Assembly (NCBI RefSeq): GCF_001672815.1
Contig: NZ_LZKK01000033.1
Span: 36,762 to 100,761 of the forward strand
DNA from: Mycobacterium sp. E796
GTDB lineage: Bacteria > Actinomycetota > Actinomycetes > Mycobacteriales > Mycobacteriaceae
DNA: 64,000 nt
Reading direction: 5' to 3'
In this document: positions 57,523 to 64,000 of the stretch, in pieces
Layout of the letters: each line of letters begins with the position of its first letter
Numbering within the stretch: the stretch's first letter is position 1
Translations under genes and position numbers: made by a program
The notes under the pieces: generated by a model
The model's input: the letters and a program-made list of their open reading frames with translations, nothing else
Databases searched by the model: none
Told to the model about the DNA's origin: nothing

Positions 57523-58848
57523 ATGACGACCCCGACCGCCCCGGCCCCGCAGATCAAGGACCATCCGCCACGGATCCCGCCGTACAAGACGGCGGCCGTC
57601 GTCTTCTTGGTGATCGCCGCGGTGGTGTTGTCGTTCGTGTGGCTGCAGTTCCGGGGCCGGCTCACGCCGAAGACGCCCCTGACGATGGTGGCCCCCCGGT
57701 CCGGTCTGGTGATGGATCCGAATTCGAAGGTCACCTACAACGGGGTGGAAATCGGCCGGGTGGCCAGCATTTCGCAGATCCAGCGTGATGGCGTGCCGGC
57801 GGCCAAGTTCGTCTTGGACGTCCAGCCCAAGTACATCGACCTGATCCCGGCCAACGTGGAAGCCAATATCAAGGCGACCACGGTGTTCGGCAACAAATAT
57901 GTGTCGCTGACCTCTCCGAAAAACCCTACGCCGCAACGCGTTACCACGAGTCAGGTGATCGAGGCGCGGTCGGTGACGACTGAGTTCAACACGTTGTTCG
58001 GGACGATCACCTCGATCGCGGACAAGGTGGACCCGGTCAAGGTGAACCTCACGCTGGCCGCCGCCGCGCAGGCATTGACCGGGCTGGGCGACAAGTTCGG
58101 GCAATCGATCGTCAACGGCAACACCATCCTTGACGACATCAATCCGCAAATGCCGCAGATTCGCCACGACATTGCGCGGCTCGCGACCCTCGGCGACACC
58201 TACGCGAACGCCGCTCCGGATCTGCTGGACTCCCTCAACCACGCCGTGGTCACGGCGCGCACCCTGCACCGACAGGAGGCCGACCTGGACGCCGCGTTGC
58301 TGGCCGCGGCCGGGTTGGGCAACACGGGTGAAGACATTTTCCGACGCGGCGGGCCCTACTTCCAGCGGGGCGCCGCGGACCTGGTGCCCACCGCCCAGCT
58401 GCTCGACACCTACAGCCCCGAATTCTTCTGCACCATCCGCAATTACTACGACGAAGAACCCGCCGCCTTCGCGACGACGGGCGGCGGCAACGGCTACGCG
58501 CTGAGGACGATGACCGAGCTGACGTCGGGGTTGGGCGGCATCCTGACGCTCCCGGGGCTGGCCGGCACGGTGGCCACCATGGGGCTCCTCGGGCTGGCCG
58601 GACTGGTGGGCGGCGCGCCGAATCCCTATGTGTACCCGGACAATCTGCCGCGGGTGAACGCCCGCGGCGGGCCCGGGGGCGCTCCGGGTTGCTGGCAGGG
58701 CATCACCCATGACCTGTGGCCCGCGCCCGAGCTGGTGCTGGACACCGGCGCCAGCCTCGCGCCGTACAACCATCTGGACACCGGCTCGCCGTACGCCATC
58801 GAGTACGTGTGGGGCCGCCAAGTCGGGGACAACACGATCAACCCATGA
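57523..58848 (+). CDS. mceA: MceA, substrate-binding subunit of the Mce lipid importer
   Basis: A 441-residue protein. The N-terminal membrane anchor is TAAVVFLVIAAVVLSFVWLQF. The MCE domain follows (TMVAPRSGLVMDPNSKVTYNGVEIGRVASISQI, then TTVFGNKYVSLTSPKNPTPQRV). A long helical section with DKVDPVKVNLTLAAAAQALTGLGDKFG and DTYSPEFFCTIRNYYDEEP come next. Sequence and length resemble Mce1A/Mce2A rather than Mce3A or Mce4A. It would sit in the envelope as part of a six-protein tunnel for fatty acids. ATGA overlap with mceB. Confidence 0.93.
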   Translation: MTTPTAPAPQIKDHPPRIPPYKTAAVVFLVIAAVVLSFVWLQFRGRLTPKTPLTMVAPRSGLVMDPNSKVTYNGVEIGRVASISQIQRDGVPAAKFVLDVQPKYIDLIPANVEANIKATTVFGNKYVSLTSPKNPTPQRVTTSQVIEARSVTTEFNTLFGTITSIADKVDPVKVNLTLAAAAQALTGLGDKFGQSIVNGNTILDDINPQMPQIRHDIARLATLGDTYANAAPDLLDSLNHAVVTARTLHRQEADLDAALLAAAGLGNTGEDIFRRGGPYFQRGAADLVPTAQLLDTYSPEFFCTIRNYYDEEPAAFATTGGGNGYALRTMTELTSGLGGILTLPGLAGTVATMGLLGLAGLVGGAPNPYVYPDNLPRVNARGGPGGAPGCWQGITHDLWPAPELVLDTGASLAPYNHLDTGSPYAIEYVWGRQVGDNTINP

Positions 58849-59885
58849 AGATCACCGGCTCCGCCATCAAGCTCAGCATCGTCTCGTTCGTGCTGGCGCT
58901 GATCACCGTCTCGATCGTGGTGGTGTTCGCCCAGCTGCGCTTCAACCGCACCAACAGCTATACCGCGGAGTTCAGCAATGCCAGCGGCCTCAAAGACGGT
59001 CAGTTCGTCCGCGCCTCGGGAGTGGAGGTCGGCAAGGTCAAGAAGGTGAGGCTGGTCGATGGTGGCCGCAAGGCGCAGGTGGACTTCGCCGTCGACCGCT
59101 CGATTCCGCTCTACCAGTCGACGACGGCCCAGATCCGCTACCTCGACCTGTTCGCCAACCGCTTCCTGGAACTCAAGCGCGGCGACGGTGCGGGCGCCGA
59201 CCGCGTGTTGCCGCCGGGCGGATTCATCCCGCTGTCCCGCACCTCGCCGGCCTTAGATCTCGACGCCCTGATCGGTGGTTTCAAACCCCTGTTCCGGGCG
59301 CTGGAGCCGGAAAAGGTCAACACCATCGCGTCGGCGATCATCACCGTGTTTCAGGGTCAGGGCGGCACCATCAACGACATCCTCGACCAGACCGCGCAGC
59401 TGACCTCGCACCTCGCCGAGCGTGACGAGGCGATCGGCGAGGTGGTCAAGAATCTGAATGTGGTGCTGGACACCACGGTTCGGCATCGCAAGGAATTCGA
59501 CCAGACGGTCGACAACTTCGAGCGGTTGATCACCGGGCTGGAAAACCACGCCGACCCGCTTGCCGCCGGCACCGCGAACATCAGCAACGCCGCCGGCACC
59601 GTGGCCAACCTGCTGGCCGACAACCGCGCTCTGCTGCACAAGGAGATCGACTACCTGCAGGCGCTCCAGCAGCCGCTCGTGGACCAACGCGATCAGCTCA
59701 GCGATCTGATCCACAAGACGCCGACCGCGCTCAACCTGATCGGGCGCAGCATCGGCCTCTACGGCGACTGGGTGAACTTCTACCTCTGCGACCTGACGAT
59801 CAAGTGGAACGGGCTACAGGCCGGCGGCCCGGTCCGGACGGTCAGGATCTGGCAGCAGCCCACGGGCAGGTGCTCACCGCAATGA
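58845..59885 (+). CDS. mceB: MceB subunit of the Mce lipid importer
   Basis: A 346-residue protein. KLSIVSFVLALITVSIVVVFAQLRF is the anchor helix. The MCE domain runs YTAEFSNASGLKDGQFVRASGVEVGKVKKVRLVDGG. PPGGFIPLSRTSPALDLDALIGGFKPLFRALEPEKVNTIASAIITVFQGQGGTINDILDQTAQL and the end VRIWQQPTGRCSPQ agree with Mce1B-type proteins. The helical part would form the tunnel with the other subunits. ATGA overlaps on both sides. Confidence 0.94.
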   Translation: MKITGSAIKLSIVSFVLALITVSIVVVFAQLRFNRTNSYTAEFSNASGLKDGQFVRASGVEVGKVKKVRLVDGGRKAQVDFAVDRSIPLYQSTTAQIRYLDLFANRFLELKRGDGAGADRVLPPGGFIPLSRTSPALDLDALIGGFKPLFRALEPEKVNTIASAIITVFQGQGGTINDILDQTAQLTSHLAERDEAIGEVVKNLNVVLDTTVRHRKEFDQTVDNFERLITGLENHADPLAAGTANISNAAGTVANLLADNRALLHKEIDYLQALQQPLVDQRDQLSDLIHKTPTALNLIGRSIGLYGDWVNFYLCDLTIKWNGLQAGGPVRTVRIWQQPTGRCSPQ

Positions 59886-61441
59886 GAACGCTGACCGAAT
59901 TCAACCGCAGCCGTGTGGGTCTCATGGGCATTACGGTGTTGATTCTCGGCGTCGTGGTCGGCCAAAGCTTCACCAGCGTACCGATGATCTTCGCCACTCC
60001 GAGCTTCTACGGCCAGTTCACCGACACCGGCCAACTGAACAAGGGCGACAAGGTACGCATCTCCGGCGTGAATGTCGGCAAGGTGGAGTCCTTCGCGATC
60101 GACGGCGACCATGTCCTGATCAAGTTCAACATCGGCGCCAACACCATCGGCACCGAAAGCCGGCTCGCGATCAAGACCGACACCATCCTGGGCAAGAAAG
60201 TTCTCGAGATCGAGCCGCGCGGAAACCAGACGTTGAAGCCGGGCAGCGTCTTGCCGCTGAGCCAAAGCACCACCCCCTATCAGCTCTACGACGCGAACTT
60301 CGACATCACCCGGGCCGCCGCCGGCTGGGACATCGACACCGTCAAGCGCTCGCTGAACGTCTTGTCGCAGACCATCGACCAGACCTACCCGCACCTGAGC
60401 GCCACGCTCGACGGGTTGACCAAGTTCTCCGACACCATCGGCAAGCGCGACGAACAGATCAAGCACCTCCTCGCGCAGGCCCATCAGGTGGCCGGCGTGC
60501 TCGGTGACCGCAGCGAACAGATCAACCGATTGCTGGTCAACGCCAAGACGCTGCTGGTCGCGTTCAACGAGCGCGGCCGGGCCATCGACGCCCTGCTGCA
60601 AAACGTTTCGGCATTCTCGACGCAGGTGCAGAGGTTCATCAACGACAACCCGAACCTCAACCCCGTGCTGGAGCAGTTGCACGCCATCACCGACGTGCTG
60701 GTGGCGCGCAAGGACGACCTGGCCCAAACCCTCACCTATGTGAGCCAATTCGCCGCGTCGCTGGGCGAATCCGTCGCGTCGGGACCGTACTTCAAGATCG
60801 TGCTGTCCAACCTCTTGCCGTACTGGATCCTGCAGCCGTTCGTCGACGCCGCCTTCAAGAAGCGTGGTATCGATCCGGAGGACTTCTGGCGTAGCGCCGG
60901 GCTGCCCGAGTTCCGCTGGCCCGACCCGAACGGGACCCGGTTCCCCAACGGGGCGCCACCGCCGGCACCTCCGGTGCTGGAGGGCACGCCCGATCATCCG
61001 GGACCGGCCGTCCCGCCGGGAACGGCGTGTTCGTACACACCACCGGCCGACGCGCTGCCGCGGCCGTGGAACCCGTTGCCGTGCACGGGCGTTAACGTCG
61101 GCCCGTTCGGCGGCAGCTTCCCGGCGCCGATGGACGTGCAGGCCTCGCCGCCGAACCCGAACGGTCTGCCCCCGACGCCGGGAATCGCGATCGCCGGGCG
61201 GCCGGGCGAACCGCCCCCGGACGTGCCGGGCACACCCGTGCCACTGCCGACCCAGGCACCGCCGGGCGCGCGCACCGAGAACCTGCAGCCTGCCGGCCCG
61301 CTGCCGCCACCGTCGACATTCGCGCCCGCCCTGCCTCCGGGGCCACCCGCGCCGCCCGGACCCGGGAATCAACTGCCGGCCCCGTTCATCAATCCCGGCG
61401 GCACGGGAGGCAGCGGCATCACGGGAGGTAACCAGAATTGA
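59882..61441 (+). CDS. mceC: MceC subunit of the Mce lipid importer, with Pro-rich tail
   Basis: A 519-residue protein. LMGITVLILGVVVGQSF is the anchor helix. The MCE domain is YGQFTDTGQLNKGDKVRISGVNVGKVESFAIDGDHV. SLPTVWLG-like variation is absent; instead LSQTIDQTYPHLSATLDGLTKFSDTIGKRDEQIKHLLAQAHQVAGVLGDRSEQINRLLV forms the helical part. The last 150 residues are Pro/Gly-rich (for example PPAPPVLEGTPDHPGPAVPP) and likely disordered, with two Cys at CSYTPPAD and LPCTGVN. Mce1C-type. ATGA overlap with mceB and a TTG-TGA overlap with mceD. Confidence 0.93.
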   Translation: MRTLTEFNRSRVGLMGITVLILGVVVGQSFTSVPMIFATPSFYGQFTDTGQLNKGDKVRISGVNVGKVESFAIDGDHVLIKFNIGANTIGTESRLAIKTDTILGKKVLEIEPRGNQTLKPGSVLPLSQSTTPYQLYDANFDITRAAAGWDIDTVKRSLNVLSQTIDQTYPHLSATLDGLTKFSDTIGKRDEQIKHLLAQAHQVAGVLGDRSEQINRLLVNAKTLLVAFNERGRAIDALLQNVSAFSTQVQRFINDNPNLNPVLEQLHAITDVLVARKDDLAQTLTYVSQFAASLGESVASGPYFKIVLSNLLPYWILQPFVDAAFKKRGIDPEDFWRSAGLPEFRWPDPNGTRFPNGAPPPAPPVLEGTPDHPGPAVPPGTACSYTPPADALPRPWNPLPCTGVNVGPFGGSFPAPMDVQASPPNPNGLPPTPGIAIAGRPGEPPPDVPGTPVPLPTQAPPGARTENLQPAGPLPPPSTFAPALPPGPPAPPGPGNQLPAPFINPGGTGGSGITGGNQN

Positions 61442-63006
61442 GTGCCGTCAACACATTTCGCAACCTGCGGGCCCGGAGGGTCATCGGGGTGCTGGTGGTG
61501 GCGCTGGCGGTGCTGGCCGGATACCTCGGGTTGCAGCTCTACAACAAGCTGACGACCAACACGGTGGTCGCGTACTTCCCGGAGGCGAACGCGCTCTATG
61601 CCGGGGACAAGGTGCAGATTATGGGCGTCCGCGTTGGTGCGGTCGACAAGATCGAGCCGGCCGGCGACAAGATGAGGGTGACGTTTCACTACGAGAACAA
61701 ATACAAGGTGCCCGCCAACGCGTCCGCCGTGATCGTTAACCCAACCCTGGTGGCGTCGCGCAACATTCAGTTGGAGCCGCCCTACAAGGGCGGCCCGGTG
61801 ATGGGCGACAACGCGGTGATCCCCATCGAGCGCACGCAGGTCCCGACGGAGTGGGACCAACTGAGCCAGAGCGTCGCCAACGTCATCAACAAGTTGGGCC
61901 CGACACCCGAGCAGCCGAAGGGCCCGTTCGGTGACGCCATCGAGTCGTTCGCGGACGGGCTGGCCGGCAAAGGCAAGCAGATCAACACCACGCTGAACAG
62001 CCTGTCGCGGGCGCTGACCGCGCTGAACGAGGGCCGCGGGGACTTCTTCGCGGTGGTGCACAGCCTGGCACAGTTCGTCAACGCCCTGCACAAGGACGAT
62101 CAGCAGTTCGTCGCGCTGAACCAGAATCTGGCCCAATTCACCGACAAGCTGACCGGGTCCGATCGCGAGCTGGCCACGGCGATACAGCAGTTCGACTCCC
62201 TCCTGTCCACGCTGCGGCCGTTCTTGGACAAGAACCGCGGGGTGTTGACAAGCGACATCGACAACCTCGCCACCGTGACCAACACGCTGGTGCAGCCCGA
62301 TCCGCTGAATGGTTTGGAGACCGCCCTGCACGTGCTTCCCACGCTGGAGACGAACCTCAGCCAGATCTATCACCCGACGCACGGCGCGGTCATGTCCATC
62401 CCGGCGATCCCGAACTTCGCGAACCCAATGCAGTTCGTCTGCAGCATGATTCAGGCCGGCAGCCGGCTGGGCTACCAAGATTCCGCCGAACTGTGTGCGC
62501 AATACCTGGCGCCGGTCCTCGATGCGATCAAGTTCAACTACCTGCCCTTCGGGCTGAACCTGTTTTCCACCGCCGAGACGCTGCCCAAGGAGGTCGCCTA
62601 CTCGGAGCCCCGGCTGCAGCCGCCGAACGGGTACAAGGACACGACGGTGCCCGGGATCTGGGTGCCCGACACCCCGTTGTCGCACCGCAACACCCAGCCC
62701 GGCTGGGTCGTTGCCCCGGGGATGCAAGGGCAGCAGGTGGGGCCGATCACCGCGGGCCTGTTGACCCCCGACTCGCTGGCCGAACTGATGGGCGGCCCGG
62801 ACATCGCGCCCCCGCAATCGGGGCTGCAGACGCCGCCGGGACCACCGAATGCCTACGACGAGAACCCGGTGCTACCACCGATCGGCGTGCGCGCCCCGCA
62901 GGTGCCGATCCCGCCGCCGGCGCCCGGGCCGGGTGTGATCCCGGGGCCGGTCGCACCGACGCCCCCGCCCGCAGCGGCGGCCGTTTCGGCGGGACTGGGA
63001 TCGTGA
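61438..63006 (+). CDS. mceD: MceD subunit of the Mce lipid importer
   Basis: A 522-residue protein starting with TTG at 61438 after GGGAGG. VIGVLVVALAVLAGYLGLQLY is the anchor, and VVAYFPEANALYAGDKVQIMGVRVGAVDKIEPAGDKMRVTFHY the MCE domain. From recall it is highly similar to Mce1D, including GPTPEQPKGPFGDAIESFADGLAGKGKQINTTLNSL and PGIWVPDTPLSHRNTQPGWVVAPGMQG. That similarity is the main reason to place this operon in the Mce1/Mce2 clade. The tail is Pro-rich. Its stop overlaps the mceE GTG. Confidence 0.94.
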   Translation: MSAVNTFRNLRARRVIGVLVVALAVLAGYLGLQLYNKLTTNTVVAYFPEANALYAGDKVQIMGVRVGAVDKIEPAGDKMRVTFHYENKYKVPANASAVIVNPTLVASRNIQLEPPYKGGPVMGDNAVIPIERTQVPTEWDQLSQSVANVINKLGPTPEQPKGPFGDAIESFADGLAGKGKQINTTLNSLSRALTALNEGRGDFFAVVHSLAQFVNALHKDDQQFVALNQNLAQFTDKLTGSDRELATAIQQFDSLLSTLRPFLDKNRGVLTSDIDNLATVTNTLVQPDPLNGLETALHVLPTLETNLSQIYHPTHGAVMSIPAIPNFANPMQFVCSMIQAGSRLGYQDSAELCAQYLAPVLDAIKFNYLPFGLNLFSTAETLPKEVAYSEPRLQPPNGYKDTTVPGIWVPDTPLSHRNTQPGWVVAPGMQGQQVGPITAGLLTPDSLAELMGGPDIAPPQSGLQTPPGPPNAYDENPVLPPIGVRAPQVPIPPPAPGPGVIPGPVAPTPPPAAAAVSAGLGS

Positions 63007-63818
63007 ACACGCTGCGCGCCTTCGGCATTCGCGTCCGGCACCGGGCGCGGCAGGCGGTGGCCCTGCTGGTCGCCACCGCGGCGCTGACGTCCTGCGCGAA
63101 GTGGCACGGAATCGCGAACGTTCCGATGCCGGGCGGGCCGGGCAGCGGGCCCGGCTCGTACATCATCTACGTGCAGATGCCCGACACGCTGGCCCTGAAC
63201 GACAACAGCCGGGTGCGGGTGGCCGATGTCTTCGTCGGCACGGTGCGCGCGATCGCCCTGAAGAACTGGGTGGCCACGCTGACGCTGCGGGTGGACAAGA
63301 GCGTCAAGTTGCCGCGGAACGCGACCGCCAAGATCGGGCAGACCAGCCTGCTGGGCTCCCAGCACATCGAGCTGGCCGCGCCACCCAACCCCTCGCCGGA
63401 GCCGCTGAGGCCGGGCGACACCATCCCGCTGCAAAACGCGTCGGCTTACCCCACGACCGAGCAGACGCTTGCGAGTCTCGCCATGATCTTGCGCGGGGGT
63501 GGCATCCCGAACCTCGAAACGCTGCAGAACGAGGTGTACAACATCGTGCACGGGCGGGCCGACCAGATCCGTGCCTTCCTCGGCAAGCTGGACACCTTCA
63601 CCGCCCGGCTCAACGAGCAGACCGATGACATCACCCGAGCCATCGACTCCACCAACCGGCTGCTGGCGTACGTGGGTCCCCGCTCGGACGTCATCGATCG
63701 GGTCCTCACCGAATTCCCGCCCCTGCTCAAGCATTTCGCCGACAAGCAAAACCTCTTGATCAACGCGGTCGACGCGACCGGCCGCACCAGGATCAGCTTC
63801 AGCGCGCGGATCAGATAG
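63003..63818 (+). CDS. mceE: MceE lipoprotein (LprK-like), truncated by the fold-back at the window's end
   Basis: The frame encodes 271 residues from GTG 63003. A lipoprotein signal ends at LTSCAKW (lipobox LTSC). The MCE domain follows (YIIYVQMPDTLALNDNSRVRVADVFVGTVRAIALKNWVATLTL, then SLLGSQHIELAAPPNPSPEPL). The helical part runs as far as NLLINAVDATGR. At 63785 the sequence changes: the last ten residues (TRISFSARIR) are out of context, and a stop follows. The true continuation is present inverted on the minus strand. Family members are about 380-400 residues, so roughly a third is missing or rearranged. Confidence 0.88.
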   Translation: MNTLRAFGIRVRHRARQAVALLVATAALTSCAKWHGIANVPMPGGPGSGPGSYIIYVQMPDTLALNDNSRVRVADVFVGTVRAIALKNWVATLTLRVDKSVKLPRNATAKIGQTSLLGSQHIELAAPPNPSPEPLRPGDTIPLQNASAYPTTEQTLASLAMILRGGGIPNLETLQNEVYNIVHGRADQIRAFLGKLDTFTARLNEQTDDITRAIDSTNRLLAYVGPRSDVIDRVLTEFPPLLKHFADKQNLLINAVDATGRTRISFSARIR

Positions 63819-64000
63819 GGGGCGCCACGGCCCAGTTCCCGCAACGGGCATTGCAGCGCCAGCAGGTCCTGGTGCAGGTCGCCCCGGGAGGCGGACAGGT
63901 ATTGGTCGGCGACCTGGCTGAGTCGGCCGGTCGCGTCGACCGCGTTGATCAAGAGGTTTTGCTTGTCGGCGAAATGCTTGAGCAGGGGCGGGAATTCGGT
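63708..64000. repeat. 77-bp perfect inverted repeat forming a fold-back in mceE
   Basis: Bases 63708-63784 are exactly the reverse complement of 63924-64000. The 139-bp loop between (63785-63923) is mceE sequence in reverse. The right arm reaches the last base of the window and may extend beyond it. This is the structure of a chimeric fold-back read or contig end, or of a real inversion next to an inverted duplication. Confidence 0.95.
63785..64000 (-). pseudogene. Inverted segment of mceE
   Basis: Read on the minus strand from 64000, the frame repeats TEFPPLLKHFADKQNLLINA, then VDATGR, and continues as LSQVADQYLSASRGDLHQDL, then LALQCPLRELGRGAPYLIRA and LKLILV. That is the expected MceE continuation. 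So the segment is real mceE, but on the wrong strand relative to the rest of the operon. Confidence 0.85.

Noticed and set aside
56686..58821. A 711-codon open frame on the minus strand
   Set aside because: Antisense to yrbEB and mceA with His/Arg/Gly-rich composition and no domain. Similar long antisense frames across mceC (59780-61372) and mceD (61369-62817) were rejected for the same reason.
1..64000. tRNA, rRNA, CRISPR array, intact insertion sequence or prophage genes
   Set aside because: Looked for on both strands; nothing with the expected structure or motifs was seen by eye. A covariance-model search would be needed to exclude small RNAs.

Overview
The window is high-GC DNA from a Mycobacterium. 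The evidence is gene content: a yrbE/mce operon whose MceA-MceE proteins resemble the Mce1/Mce2 clade, an MmpS/MmpL pair, a FabG3 (Rv2002-type) dehydrogenase, a DUF732 secreted protein, very large LuxR-type ATPase regulators, and many GTG starts with ATGA-type overlaps. It looks like chromosomal accessory and lipid-metabolism territory. I saw no rRNA, tRNA, CRISPR array or intact insertion sequence. fabG3 and a PEP-mutase-like gene (Rv1998c type) lie near the replication terminus in M. tuberculosis. That agrees with a dif-like sequence found at about 30.4 kb.

Layout. 0.2-9.5 kb: two paralogous LuxR/AAA regulators on the minus strand, with a membrane GGDEF protein, a DUF899-SRPBCC pair and an alpha/beta-hydrolase-fold protein. 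9.9-14.2 kb: a secreted Trp/Cys repeat protein, a SnoaL-like protein, a MazEF-type toxin-antitoxin pair, a PEP-mutase-family enzyme, DUF167, cspA, a secreted FKBP and a DCC oxidoreductase. 14.1-18.7 kb: an ATP-grasp ligase coupled to a serine hydrolase, divergent from an MFS exporter with an extra C-terminal domain. 18.9-22.6 kb: a small coupled gene pair, a VOC protein, then GAF-EAL and GGDEF proteins. 22.7-30.2 kb: metabolic genes, a decayed chloroperoxidase, a DHA2 exporter divergent from an HxlR regulator, DoxX, and a MarR-epimerase pair. 30.2-31.0 kb: an 800-bp gene-free stretch with the dif-like site and two copies of a palindrome. 31.0-33.7 kb: a Doc-type toxin-antitoxin pair, an AhpD-like protein, a broken TetR gene, a small alpha/beta-barrel protein and a nitroreductase.

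33.7-36.8 kb is a probable DNA-alkylation response island. A 2OG-Fe(II) oxygenase and Ogt point one way. An ECF sigma factor, a second Ogt-like protein and a protein with an Ada-like Cys motif point the other way. 36.8-44.7 kb: aldehyde dehydrogenase, HSL-type esterase, TetR, MmpS/MmpL, FabG3 and DUF732. 44.9-54.1 kb: acyl-CoA and short-chain metabolism genes (hotdog thioesterase, acyl-CoA dehydrogenase, quinone oxidoreductase, TesB-like thioesterase, SnoaL, two epimerases, aldo/keto reductase, membrane acyltransferase). 54.2-64 kb: a small unknown gene, a TetR regulator and the yrbEAB-mceABCDE operon.

The mce operon is cut at the right edge by a fold-back. A 77-bp perfect inverted repeat of mceE surrounds the inverted continuation of the same gene, so the last 0.2 kb is either a chimeric assembly end or a real inversion. 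Several regulators have recognisable palindromes at their own promoters: HxlR, MarR, both TetRs, the toxin-antitoxin pairs and the LuxR paralogues. Some of these are repeated at neighbouring operons, which links regulator to target.
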